Assembly (NCBI GenBank): GCA_003599535.1
Contig: QZKQ01000045.1
Span: forward strand, 1-41,707
DNA: 41,707 nucleotides
Origin: Candidatus Zixiibacteriota bacterium
GTDB taxonomy: Bacteria; Electryoneota; B3-LCP
Direction: 5' to 3'
In this document: positions 6,817 through 14,989 of the stretch, piece by piece
Numbering within the stretch: position 1 is the stretch's first letter
Layout: each line of letters begins with the position of its first letter
Notes under the pieces: model-generated
What the model was told of the DNA's origin: nothing
The model's input: only the letters and a program-made list of their open reading frames with translations
The model's database searches: none
Translations under genes and position numbers: made by a program

Positions 6817-8352
6817 ATGCCAGCCACAACCATGCTTCCGTTTCGGGTGGTGCCGCGTTCCACGACCGCCCCGGACTCCGCCTCCAATGCCTCCGCCGGC
6901 CTTTGGATGCTGCTACCGTTCATCCCGGCCCTGATTCTGCGATTCGTACTCCCCCTGGATTTCCCGGTCTTCGCTACCGATGAGACCTTCTTCAACCAGA
7001 GCGCCAAAATGCAGGTTCTGGAGGGGAATCCGCTGCTGTATCAGTTCGGTCAGTTGTTCCTCACGCCGGGGCATCATTTCCTGACCGTGGCCCTCTATTC
7101 ACTCTTCGGTCCGTCCCTGTCACTCTCGCGGACGATGGTCGCCCTGTTCGGGGCCGGAGTCGTCCTTTTCGTGTACCTCTGGGGCCGGCGTCTGGGGGGT
7201 GTGCGGATCGGGTTCACGGCCGCCCTGCTGAGCGCCTACAATGCCCTCCTGGTGTACAGTTCGCGCCTCGCGACGCTGGAACCGGAGGTGATGTTTTACA
7301 TGCTCGGAGCCGCCTATTTCTGGTTTCATGAGAATCCGCGGCGGGTTCCCCTGAGCGGTTTATTCCTGGGCGCAGCGCTGCTGGTGAAGGCTTACTCACT
7401 GCTGCTGATTCCGGTGCTCCTGGCTGGATCCCTGTTTGCGCTTCATCAGCCCCGCGGGGCTGCTCCGCCCTGGATGAAGCGCCTGCGGCCGGAACAGTGG
7501 ATCAGCCTGGGGCTGGGGTTGGGGATGACGCTTGCCGGTTACTACATGATATCCATCCTGGACCGGGCGCAGTTCATGGCCATCTGGGAAGAGCATTCCT
7601 GGGGCAGAACCGACCGGCGCCATCTTTTGCACTTTACCAGGGCGTTCTGGCGGCACTTCCCCGATCTGATGCTTCTTTCGGCCGCCGGCGTGGTATTGGC
7701 CTGCAAGCGGAGGCCTGCCGGGTGGCGGTTCCTTCTGGCATGGTTGATCCTGGGTCTGGGGCTATTATCCCTGCAGATCTACCGGCCGACCCGGTACTAT
7801 CTCCAGTTCATCCCCCTGCTGGCCTTATTTGCGGCGTACGCGCTGCAGGCATGGCCTCCTAAATGGGACTGGAGGCGGGTATTCGTCCCTGCCGTTCTCG
7901 TTCTGATGTGCCTGCACCAGTTATGGCGGTTTTATCCATATTATCTTGACGGTCGGAAACATAACGGAGCGTTGATACAGACGGTTCAGAGAGTGGATGA
8001 TCAAATGGGGCCAGTCGAAGCGGTCATCACCACCATTGACGATGCCATTCTCTTCCGGCATCCGGCCATCCCGATCAATTGTGTGTGGCACGCGAAAAGC
8101 CGCAACCGGTTGTTTTATCCCCGGGAAGCGGACTGGTTGCCGCGAACCCGGTTTATGGTACTGAAAAGCGAAAACTTGCAGTGTGGCAAATCCCTCGAAT
8201 TAATGGACTTCATGCGGTCCGAACGTTTCCTTCCTCAGGAGCAGAGGGGGAATGTCTTGGTTTTCGTGCGCGGGGCTTCCGACACAATGGCCGACAATCG
8301 GTTGCCGACGCAAACCGCCAGGGCGGTCCTGCCCTACAATCCCCTGGAGTGA
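6817..8352 (+). CDS. GT39/ArnT-like membrane glycosyltransferase (dolichyl-phosphate-mannose-type)
   Basis: This 511-residue protein has about ten hydrophobic segments. Its first luminal or periplasmic loop holds 'FATDETFFNQSAKM', where Asp-Glu matches the acidic motif of GT-C glycosyltransferases (PMT_2/ArnT-like). 'YSSRLATLEPEVMFYML' also fits the family. Such enzymes use polyprenyl-phosphate sugars to modify lipids, glycans or proteins outside the membrane; the substrate cannot be told from sequence. GGAGAG lies about 10 bases before the ATG. It stands alone between the nuo terminator and the peptidase gene. A related protein is encoded at 19051-20556. Confidence 0.75.
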   Translation: MPATTMLPFRVVPRSTTAPDSASNASAGLWMLLPFIPALILRFVLPLDFPVFATDETFFNQSAKMQVLEGNPLLYQFGQLFLTPGHHFLTVALYSLFGPSLSLSRTMVALFGAGVVLFVYLWGRRLGGVRIGFTAALLSAYNALLVYSSRLATLEPEVMFYMLGAAYFWFHENPRRVPLSGLFLGAALLVKAYSLLLIPVLLAGSLFALHQPRGAAPPWMKRLRPEQWISLGLGLGMTLAGYYMISILDRAQFMAIWEEHSWGRTDRRHLLHFTRAFWRHFPDLMLLSAAGVVLACKRRPAGWRFLLAWLILGLGLLSLQIYRPTRYYLQFIPLLALFAAYALQAWPPKWDWRRVFVPAVLVLMCLHQLWRFYPYYLDGRKHNGALIQTVQRVDDQMGPVEAVITTIDDAILFRHPAIPINCVWHAKSRNRLFYPREADWLPRTRFMVLKSENLQCGKSLELMDFMRSERFLPQEQRGNVLVFVRGASDTMADNRLPTQTARAVLPYNPLE

Positions 8353-8416
8353 TATGACCGCAAGGAACGGCTCCGGTATAATCCGCCGGCGGGTTGACTA
8401 TTTCTCCAGCTTGCTC

Positions 8417-8445
8417 TTGACTTTGGGAGCTGACGAGCATATTTT
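8417..8445 (+). promoter_or_regulatory. Sigma70-type promoter for the M28 peptidase gene
   Basis: TTGACT (8417-8422), 17-base spacer, TATTTT (8440-8445). The expected transcript start is about 55 bases before the ATG at 8508. The same TTGACT-N17 form is seen at 28118 and 32939. Confidence 0.6.
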
Positions 8446-8507
8446 GTAGCTGGTAACGTTCAGCCGTCTGATACCGCGAAAGCGCTGATCCAATCTCCGG
8501 TCATGTC

Positions 8508-10775
8508 ATGAAAAGCCCTGTACCTTTTATCCTGGGGTTGGTGGGGGTTCTGTCACTGCCATCCTCAGCCTCCTCACCCGTTGACGCAGATCGCGCCCTC
8601 TCCTCCATCTCCGTCCTCGCCTCCGACTCCCTCCAGGGCCGCCGTTCCGGCCTGCCGGGGGGCGAGCGGGCCGCCGCCTGGATCGCGGAGCAGCACCGCG
8701 CCCACGGCCTGCAACCGGCGGTGGGGGACACCTCCTTCTTCCAGCCCTTCACCCTGACCACGGCGGTCGAGAGCGGCCCCATGGTCCTGCGGTGGATTCC
8801 GGACGCCCCGGGCGGGGACACCCTCGCCTTCGCCTACGGCCGCGACTTCGTCACCTTCGCCTATGGCGGGGCGGGGAAGGTGCGGGCGCCGCTGGTGTTC
8901 ACAGGGTACGGCGTGCAGGAAGCGGACAAGGGGCGCGACGACCTGGCCGGCGCGGACCTGAAGGGGAAGATCGCCCTGGCGCTGGCGGGAGCGCCGCCGG
9001 GCGGAGGCGAGGGCTTCTGGGGCCGGGAAGGGTTTCACGGCTACAAGCTGGCCAAGGCGCACGAGAACGGCGCCGCCGGATACCTGCAGGTGGGGCGCGG
9101 GCAGGCCATGCAGCGCACCATTGGCCTGAACAACTACTTCGCCGACATGCCCTCCTTCTGGTTCAGCCGGGAGGCCTGCGACCGGATGCTGGCCGCCGCC
9201 GGGCTGACCGTGGATTCGCTCTTCGCCTCCTCGAATTCCAATCCTTCGGGTTACCACCTGGAGCTGCCGGGCCTCCTGGAGATGGAATCCCACGCCGGGG
9301 TGGTGGAAAACACCGTCACCCGCAATGTCGCGGCCAAGGTGCCCGGCGCCGACCCCGAGCTGGCCCACGAAATCGTCATCGTCGGGGCGCACATGGATCA
9401 CCTGGGGGTCAGCGCCATCGGGCGGGTCTATCCCGGCGCCGACGACAACGCCTCAGGCACGGCCCTGGTGCTGGAACTGGCCCGCGCCCTGGCCGCCGAT
9501 CCCATCCCGCCGCGCCGTACCGTGGTCTTCGCTTCATTTGCCGCTGAAGAGCTGGGCATCGTGGGGTCGGAGGAGTTCGTGACCGGATCCGCCGTGCCCC
9601 GGGATTCGGTGGTGGCCATGATCAACATGGACATGGTGGGGCAGGGGGACGAAGGGGTGTCCCTGGGCGGCTGGCCCAATTTCCCCCATATCGCCCGCCT
9701 GTGGGAAGCCGCCCTGCCGGATTCGCTGCAGGATCGCCTGGTTCACTTCAAGCCGGGCTACTACAGCGACCACGGCCCCTTCGAAGAGGTCGGCATTCCC
9801 GCCTTCTTCCTCGCCTCGCGCGGCGACCACCCCGCCTACCACCAGCCGGAAGACACCCTGGGTGGCATCCGGATCGAAACCCTGGCCGAAGTGGGAGAGG
9901 TCGTCTGGCGAGGCATGCGCGCCGTGGCCGACCACCCCGCTCCCCTGGCCGATCCCGACCGCCTGGCCCGCTACCTGTGGCAATCCAGCGAAATCGTGGA
10001 ACTGGGCGCGCCGGACCTGCAGGCGCAGCCCCTGGACGACACCCCCGACCTGGTGCTGTACGAAGCCGCTCTCCCCGGCCACGCTGCGCCGAAGGATCCC
10101 CTGCTGCGGGTGGCGGCGGCGCAGTCGGAACTGGAGCGGCGGCTGTCCGGCCTGGGCCCGGACCGGGTGCGCCGGGTGGATTCCCTGGCCGCCATCCCCA
10201 CCGGCCTGCGCGTGCCGGCGGTGATCCCGGGCACGGCGGACCTGGCCCTGCTGTCCCGCACGCCCGACGCCGCGCAGCACCTGTCCAGGCTGGGGATTCT
10301 GTTCCTGCACGTGACCGGAGAAAACAAGGGGAAATACTTCGGGGCAAAAAGTCTGAGGAAACCGGGGCGGGATTTGCTGCGGGCGCTGGCCTACGCCCCC
10401 CAGGCAATCATCTGGGAGGCGCCGGATTTGACTGCCGCCGGCTGGCTGCTGAAAGCGTCACCCCGGCCGCTGGTAGTGAGGCTGGCTTCGGCGGAAGGCG
10501 ATCTCACCGGCCTGAAGGCGCCGGGGCATTTCCTGCTGCTTTCCCCCGAGACGTTGCCGAATCTGACTCCGGCGCGGCTGGAAGCGCTGGCGCAGGCTGT
10601 CGGCTGGCGCAACCTGGGGGTGGAGGCGGACCGGGAGGCAGGTCTGCGGCTGATCCATGCCTGGCTGGACCAGGGGTGGACTCACGGCCGCATCCGGGAT
10701 CTGCTGGGAGGCAATTTCGTGCGGTGGTTGGGGAAGACGAAACCGCCCGCGCAAACTCTGGCTGGCGACCGCTGA
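8508..10775 (+). CDS. Secreted M28-family zinc peptidase with PA domain and an M19-dipeptidase-like C-terminal half
   Basis: This 755-residue protein starts with a signal peptide (MKSPVPFILGLVGVLSLPSSASS). A PA (protease-associated) domain sits at about 120-215. The M28 aminopeptidase core follows with all expected zinc ligands and catalytic acids: 'GAHMDHLG' (~293), 'GADDNASG' (~309), 'AEELG' (~345), 'NMDMVG' (~371) and 'DHPAYHQPEDT' (~440). Typical M28 enzymes of this kind end near 470-520. Here a further ~270 residues contain 'LSRLGILFLHVTGENK' and 'DLLGGNFVRWL', which recall the barrel and the 'IlGgNflR' end of M19 membrane dipeptidases, but without their metal-binding His/Asp set. I infer a peptidase fused to an inactive M19-like domain. 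It is convergent with sdhB. Confidence 0.85.
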   Translation: MKSPVPFILGLVGVLSLPSSASSPVDADRALSSISVLASDSLQGRRSGLPGGERAAAWIAEQHRAHGLQPAVGDTSFFQPFTLTTAVESGPMVLRWIPDAPGGDTLAFAYGRDFVTFAYGGAGKVRAPLVFTGYGVQEADKGRDDLAGADLKGKIALALAGAPPGGGEGFWGREGFHGYKLAKAHENGAAGYLQVGRGQAMQRTIGLNNYFADMPSFWFSREACDRMLAAAGLTVDSLFASSNSNPSGYHLELPGLLEMESHAGVVENTVTRNVAAKVPGADPELAHEIVIVGAHMDHLGVSAIGRVYPGADDNASGTALVLELARALAADPIPPRRTVVFASFAAEELGIVGSEEFVTGSAVPRDSVVAMINMDMVGQGDEGVSLGGWPNFPHIARLWEAALPDSLQDRLVHFKPGYYSDHGPFEEVGIPAFFLASRGDHPAYHQPEDTLGGIRIETLAEVGEVVWRGMRAVADHPAPLADPDRLARYLWQSSEIVELGAPDLQAQPLDDTPDLVLYEAALPGHAAPKDPLLRVAAAQSELERRLSGLGPDRVRRVDSLAAIPTGLRVPAVIPGTADLALLSRTPDAAQHLSRLGILFLHVTGENKGKYFGAKSLRKPGRDLLRALAYAPQAIIWEAPDLTAAGWLLKASPRPLVVRLASAEGDLTGLKAPGHFLLLSPETLPNLTPARLEALAQAVGWRNLGVEADREAGLRLIHAWLDQGWTHGRIRDLLGGNFVRWLGKTKPPAQTLAGDR

Positions 10776-10852
10776 GCAGGCGATCCCACCGCAAGCGGTG
10801 GGGCGCCGGGCTGGAAAACTCGGCCTGGCAAGGACACTACTCGCGATAACAT

Positions 10853-10880
10853 CAAGGGGCGGCCTTTCGACCGCCCCTTG
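10853..10880. terminator. Bidirectional hairpin between the peptidase gene and sdhB
   Basis: CAAGGGGCGG (10853-10862) and CCGCCCCTTG (10871-10880) form a 10-bp stem with an 8-base loop between two convergent genes. The flanking T-run is short. A second hairpin without a T-run, CCCACCG/CGGTGGG, lies at 10785-10802 near the peptidase stop. Confidence 0.6.
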
Positions 10881-10890
10881 CGTTTCTCCC

Positions 10891-11595
10891 TTAGTACTTC
10901 TCTTCCACCACTTTCCGCTTCAGCCAACTGATCTCTTCGGTGATGCGGATATGCTTGGGGCAGCAGTCGTTGCAGTTCATGATGGTGTGGCAGCGCCACA
11001 GCCCGTGGCGATTGTCCAGGGTGTCCCGCCGCTGTCCGAAGCCCTGATCACGGGTGTCGAATTCGTAGCGGAAGGCCTTGTTCAGCGCCGCCGGGCCCAG
11101 GTAAGTCCTGTCCGCCCAGAAGCTGGGGCAGGAGCTGGTGCAGGAGGCGCACAGGATGCAGGTCATGGGCATTTCCAGCCAGGCGAACTCTTCCGGCGAC
11201 TGGGGCCGCTCCTTGTCCGTCGGGGGCGGGTTGGGGTTGATCAGCCAGGGCAGGGTGCGGTGCAGGTTGTTCCAGAACGGCTCCAGGTCCACCACCAGGT
11301 CCTTGATGGGTTTGAACCCGGGCAGCGGCTCGACGTGAATCGGTTTCCGGCCCAGGCTCTCCACCTGGGTTTCGCAGGCCAGGCGGTTGAAGCCGTTGAT
11401 CTTCATGGCGCACGACCCGCAGATGCCGCTGCGGCAGGATCGGCGGTAGACCAGCGATCCGTCCTGGTGCGCCTTGATCTCTCCCAGGGCGTCCAGCACC
11501 GTGGCGCCCTTTTCCAGCTCGACGGTGTAGTCCACCAGCCGGCCGGGCTGCCCGGATTCCGGGTCGTAGCGGTAAACGCGCAGGGTGTATTGCAT
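10891..11595 (-). CDS. sdhB: Succinate dehydrogenase/fumarate reductase iron-sulfur subunit
   Basis: This 234-residue subunit wires the flavoprotein to the quinone site. All three cluster motifs are intact: [2Fe-2S] Cys54/59/62/74, [4Fe-4S] Cys146/149/152/156 ('CILCASCTSSCP'), and [3Fe-4S] around Cys202/208/212 ('CHTIMNCNDCCP'). It starts one base after the sdhA stop codon and is the last gene of sdhCDAB. Confidence 0.95.
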   Translation of the reverse strand: MQYTLRVYRYDPESGQPGRLVDYTVELEKGATVLDALGEIKAHQDGSLVYRRSCRSGICGSCAMKINGFNRLACETQVESLGRKPIHVEPLPGFKPIKDLVVDLEPFWNNLHRTLPWLINPNPPPTDKERPQSPEEFAWLEMPMTCILCASCTSSCPSFWADRTYLGPAALNKAFRYEFDTRDQGFGQRRDTLDNRHGLWRCHTIMNCNDCCPKHIRITEEISWLKRKVVEEKY

Positions 11596-11596
11596 A

Positions 11597-13354
11597 TCAA
11601 TACTTCCTTTCCTTGGGCTGGAACCGGGTGATGACCACGGGCTTGTAATCCAGCCGGATCTTACCGTCTTCGCGATAGGCCAGGGTGTGCTTCAGCCACT
11701 CAACGTCGTTGCGCCCGGGATGGTCCGTGCGCCAGTGCGCTCCGCGGCATTCCTCGCGCTCCAGGGCTCCCACCACGATAGTCTCCACGAAGTTCAGCAG
11801 GTTACCCAGCTCGTACGCCTCCATAACCTCGGTGTTGAAGCGCTGGTTGCGGTCGTTGATGTGGATGTTTTTGAAGCGCCGCTGCAGATTCTGAATGATG
11901 TCCAGCTGCGCCGTCAGAGCCTTCTCTTCGCGGAAGATGGCCACGTTCTTCTGCATGGTATTCTGCAGCTCGCCGCGGATGTCGGCCACGTTCTCCGTCC
12001 CGCTGGAACGGTCGAAGTACCAGTTCATCTCGGCTTGGGCCTCGCGCATCGCTTCGGGCGGAAGGTCGTGGTAGGACAGGCTGGGCAGATCGCGGGCGAT
12101 GGTGCGTCCTACGTGACGCCCGTGGAAGGTGGCGTCCAGAGTGCTGTTGCACCCCAGGCGATTGGCGCCGTGAATGCTGACGCAGGCGCATTCCCCGGCG
12201 GCGTACAGGCCCGGCACTTCCGTGCTCTGCGCGTCGCGGATCACCCGTCCCTGAATGGTGACGGGGATGCCGCCCATGGAATAATGCGACGTGGGCTGGA
12301 TGGGCACGGGGTCCTTGGCCGGGTCAATGCCCATGAAGTTTTCGGCGATGTCGAAGATCTGGGGCAGGACCGCCTTCAGCTTCTCGCGGCCCAGGTGGCG
12401 CAGATCGAGGTAGACGGCGTCGCCCGGTTCGCCCTTGGCCTGCTGTTCGGGCGACTGCACGCCGCGCCCTTCATTGATCTCAGTCTGGATGGAGCGGGAG
12501 GTCAGATCACGGGGGGCCAGCTCCATCAGGGTGGGGGCATAGCGCTTCATGAAGCGCTCGCCGTCCTTGTTCAGCAGGTAGGCGCCTTCGCCGCGGGCCC
12601 CTTCCGTCATCAGGATGCCCGAACGGTACAGCCCGGTGGGGTGGAACTGGACGAATTCCATGTCTTCCAGGGGCAGGCCGGCGCGCAACGCCAAGCCCAG
12701 ACCGTCGCCGGTGTTGGCCAGAGCGTTGGAAGTGATGCGGTACACCCGGCCGTACCCACCGGTGGCGAACAGTACCGCCTTGGTGTTGAACACGTGCAGG
12801 CCGCCATTGCGGATATCCCAGGCGGCGATGCCCCGGCAGATCCCATCCTTCACGATCAGGTAGGTCACCTGGAATTCGCTGTAGAAGCGCACGCTGTTCT
12901 TCACGCACTGGTCGTACAGGCAGTGCAGGACGACATGGCCGGTGTAGTCGGCGCTGTAGCAGGCGCGCAAGGCCGGTTTTTCCCCGAAATTCAGGGTGTG
13001 GCCGCCGAAGCGCCGCTGGGCAATCTTGCCTTCCGGAGTGCGGGAGAAGGGGGTGCCCATGTGCTCGACTTCGTACATCAGTTCGGGAGCGTTGCGGCAC
13101 ATGAATTCGATGGCGTCCTGGTCGCCCAGGTAGTCCGACCCTTTGACGGTGTCGAACATATGGAATTCCCAGTTGTCCCCGTCCAGGTTGCCCAGGGCTG
13201 CGGCCATGCCGCCCTGCGCCGCACCGGAATGGGAGCGAGTGGGATAGACTTTGGTCAGCACGGCGACGTCGCCCACCTTGGACACTTCCAGGGCGGCGCG
13301 CAGGCCCGCCATACCGGCGCCGATGATGACGACTTCATGATTATGGACGATCAT
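11597..13354 (-). CDS. sdhA: Succinate dehydrogenase/fumarate reductase flavoprotein subunit
   Basis: This 585-residue protein oxidises succinate to fumarate with covalently bound FAD. The start is chosen at 13354 (MIVHNHEVVIIGAGMAGL), since the sdhD stop and this ATG overlap as ATGA and the FAD-binding GxGxxG follows directly. 'SHSGAAQGGMAAALGN' carries the His expected to bind FAD covalently. 'HPTGLY', 'TEGARGEGAYLLN', 'HYSMGGI' and 'GANRLGCNSTLDATFHGRHVG' are the usual active-site and substrate-binding blocks. With a two-gene membrane anchor this is probably a quinone-linked succinate dehydrogenase; direction of use cannot be told. Confidence 0.95.
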   Translation of the reverse strand: MIVHNHEVVIIGAGMAGLRAALEVSKVGDVAVLTKVYPTRSHSGAAQGGMAAALGNLDGDNWEFHMFDTVKGSDYLGDQDAIEFMCRNAPELMYEVEHMGTPFSRTPEGKIAQRRFGGHTLNFGEKPALRACYSADYTGHVVLHCLYDQCVKNSVRFYSEFQVTYLIVKDGICRGIAAWDIRNGGLHVFNTKAVLFATGGYGRVYRITSNALANTGDGLGLALRAGLPLEDMEFVQFHPTGLYRSGILMTEGARGEGAYLLNKDGERFMKRYAPTLMELAPRDLTSRSIQTEINEGRGVQSPEQQAKGEPGDAVYLDLRHLGREKLKAVLPQIFDIAENFMGIDPAKDPVPIQPTSHYSMGGIPVTIQGRVIRDAQSTEVPGLYAAGECACVSIHGANRLGCNSTLDATFHGRHVGRTIARDLPSLSYHDLPPEAMREAQAEMNWYFDRSSGTENVADIRGELQNTMQKNVAIFREEKALTAQLDIIQNLQRRFKNIHINDRNQRFNTEVMEAYELGNLLNFVETIVVGALEREECRGAHWRTDHPGRNDVEWLKHTLAYREDGKIRLDYKPVVITRFQPKERKY

Positions 13355-13746
13355 TGCACCATCCCTCCCAACTGCTCCGGCGGCGCCACGGGAAGCGGCG
13401 GATGGAAGCCGATGATGGTCAGGGCGCCCATGACGGCGATGACGAGGCCCACGGTCCACACGGCCGCCACCAGGAACAGCCGCATGTTCTTGCTATGGAC
13501 GTAATCGCGGACGATCATCAGAAAGCCCCAGAAGCCGTGGATCACGGCCAGGACCAGGAAGGTCAGGTCAATGGTTTTCCACACCGGGGTGGCCAGGCGC
13601 TGAGCCACGATTTCGAAGGTGACTTCGCCCTGGTTGCTGTAGTGCAGGACCCAGAAATGGAGCAGCAGAGCCAGAACCAGTACGGCTCCGGAGATGCGCT
13701 GGAAAAACCAGGCGAACGCTCCGCCGCTGCCGATGCCTCGTTCCAT
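13351..13746 (-). CDS. sdhD: Succinate dehydrogenase membrane anchor subunit D
   Basis: This 131-residue protein has three membrane segments. His residues in 'LLLHFWVLHY' and 'AVIHGFWGF' are candidates for haem b ligation, and 'QRISGAVL' is the usual anchor-subunit motif near the quinone site. It lies 20 bases after sdhC and overlaps sdhA by four bases. Confidence 0.85.
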   Translation of the reverse strand: MERGIGSGGAFAWFFQRISGAVLVLALLLHFWVLHYSNQGEVTFEIVAQRLATPVWKTIDLTFLVLAVIHGFWGFLMIVRDYVHSKNMRLFLVAAVWTVGLVIAVMGALTIIGFHPPLPVAPPEQLGGMVQ

Positions 13747-13766
13747 AGGTATTATCCCCTTTTCGA

Positions 13767-14123
13767 TTAGTGTCCCAGGACGCCGGCGTGCATCAGGAAG
13801 GGCACAGCGCCGACCGCGATAAGAACGGCGGAAACGGCCAGCACCACCCAGAAGATCTGCGCGTGGACGCGGGTGGCGTTGGCGAAATCAATCATCATGA
13901 CGCGGATGCCGTTCAAGCCGTGGAAGACCACGGCGGCCAGCAAGCCGATCTCCAGGATCTTGAACAGCGGCTGGTTCAGGAAGGCCATGACGGTGTCGAA
14001 GTTCTGCGGATCATACAGGCTGGATACCACGTAAATGTGCATGATCAGGTAAAACGACAACGCCACGCCGCTGACCCGGTGCAGGACGAAAGCCCATTGG
14101 CCGGATTTCCACTTGTAGCGCAT
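13767..14123 (-). CDS. sdhC: Succinate dehydrogenase cytochrome b556-type subunit C
   Basis: This 118-residue protein has three membrane segments. 'WAFVLHRVSGVALSFYLIMH' is the classic SdhC N-terminal block with the Ser/Arg region of the quinone site and a likely haem-ligand His; 'VFHGLNGIRVMMID' is the second conserved block. I chose the start at 14123 because AAAGGAG lies five bases upstream; a longer frame upstream runs into repeat-derived DNA. It is the first gene of sdhCDAB. Confidence 0.9.
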   Translation of the reverse strand: MRYKWKSGQWAFVLHRVSGVALSFYLIMHIYVVSSLYDPQNFDTVMAFLNQPLFKILEIGLLAAVVFHGLNGIRVMMIDFANATRVHAQIFWVVLAVSAVLIAVGAVPFLMHAGVLGH

Positions 14124-14516
14124 GGGGTCTCCTTTGATCAGTAAGATTTCCAAGTGATATATTTCGCAAATTAGCGATGGGCAGTTGGCTGTCACGGAGT
14201 CATCCAGCGGATGCTGGGATCCAGCGTAGGGCGGGTTAAGCGGCGGAGTACTCATCCTGCTTTGTCCCGATCTGCGATCCGTAGCGCAGTCCGCCGTGTT
14301 TATCAAAATCGCAGATTGAAAGGATTCCACGGATTTGGTCCACCCCTTCAGGGTGGCAAAGAAGGGGAGGGGCGTTCTTCTCCGGGGGTTACCACGCAGT
14401 GGTCCCTTAGGGAAAACACTCCGGCTACTAATAGTGCACCCCTGCGGGGTGATATCCTACCACCCTCTCGTGCCGAACCGCGAAGCGAAACAGTGACAGT
14501 ATCCCCTTCTGGATCC
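14124..14516. repeat. Intergenic region upstream of sdhC carrying dispersed repeats
   Basis: No gene is seen. The region contains a 'GCAGATTGAAAGGATTCCACGG' segment like that at 4399-4472, the double hairpin CCACGCAGTGG-TCCCTTAGGGAAA (14392-14414) matching the one at 4486, and small hairpins CACCCCTGCGGGGTG (14440-14454) and CACCCCTTCAGGGTG (14341-14355). The sdh promoter must lie here but no clear box pair is visible. Confidence 0.6.
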
Positions 14517-14888
14517 TCAAATCACCGCCCGCACCGCCATCCCCGCCCAGGCGAAGGCCGCCAACAGGCCGGAGAGCATGATCAGCCCACGGTACAGCGG
14601 CTTTTGGGGCAGGTCCGGGCGCAGGGCGTTGACCAGGAACAGCGAAGGATTGCCCAGGCTGCCCAGCGCCAGGGGGAGGGTGATCCACCCCGGCAGCGGC
14701 TGGAGCACGGTGCCGGCCAGGATCAGCAGAATGCCCATCAGGAAGTAGTCCAGGTGGGCCTGCAGGAGCTGCCGGCGGTCTTTCAGCAGATGGGGGAAAA
14801 GGCGTTGCGCCGGCCCGTACAGGAGCAGGGGCACGGCGAGGGCGGAAAAGGCGATTTCCAGGAGGCCCAGGCGAACCAGCAGGTGCAT
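14517..14888 (-). CDS. Small polytopic membrane protein, possibly HabB/styrene-oxide-isomerase-like
   Basis: This 123-residue protein has four hydrophobic segments. 'LLQAHLDYFLMGILLILAGTVL' and 'LGNPSLFLVNAL' recall the 'AHLEG...G' helix of the hydroxylaminobenzene-mutase/styrene-oxide-isomerase fold, a small haem-binding membrane family. The resemblance is partial and I would not assign an enzyme activity. A promoter candidate lies 47 bases upstream. It is separated by about 100 bases from the lipoprotein gene. Confidence 0.55.
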   Translation of the reverse strand: MHLLVRLGLLEIAFSALAVPLLLYGPAQRLFPHLLKDRRQLLQAHLDYFLMGILLILAGTVLQPLPGWITLPLALGSLGNPSLFLVNALRPDLPQKPLYRGLIMLSGLLAAFAWAGMAVRAVI

Positions 14889-14934
14889 GGAAAGGCAGAG
14901 ATCCAGTTGTTAACGGCTCCCCGGGGCCTCACAT

Positions 14935-14963
14935 AATATAAACAATCCGGCGGGAAATGGGAA
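14935..14963 (-). promoter_or_regulatory. Candidate promoter for the small membrane protein gene
   Basis: On the minus strand TTCCCA (14963-14958), 17-base spacer, TATATT (14940-14935). The TATATTAT form of the -10 region recurs at 22961 and 28141. Confidence 0.4.
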
Positions 14964-14989
14964 GTTGAACTTGGACAAGTTTTTATGCA

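Noticed and set aside
11585-13504. 639-residue plus-strand frame opposite sdhA
   Set aside because: Antisense of a clear SdhA; no family features.
14211-14936. 241-residue plus-strand frame upstream of sdhC
   Set aside because: Runs through dispersed repeats and opposite a better membrane-protein frame.
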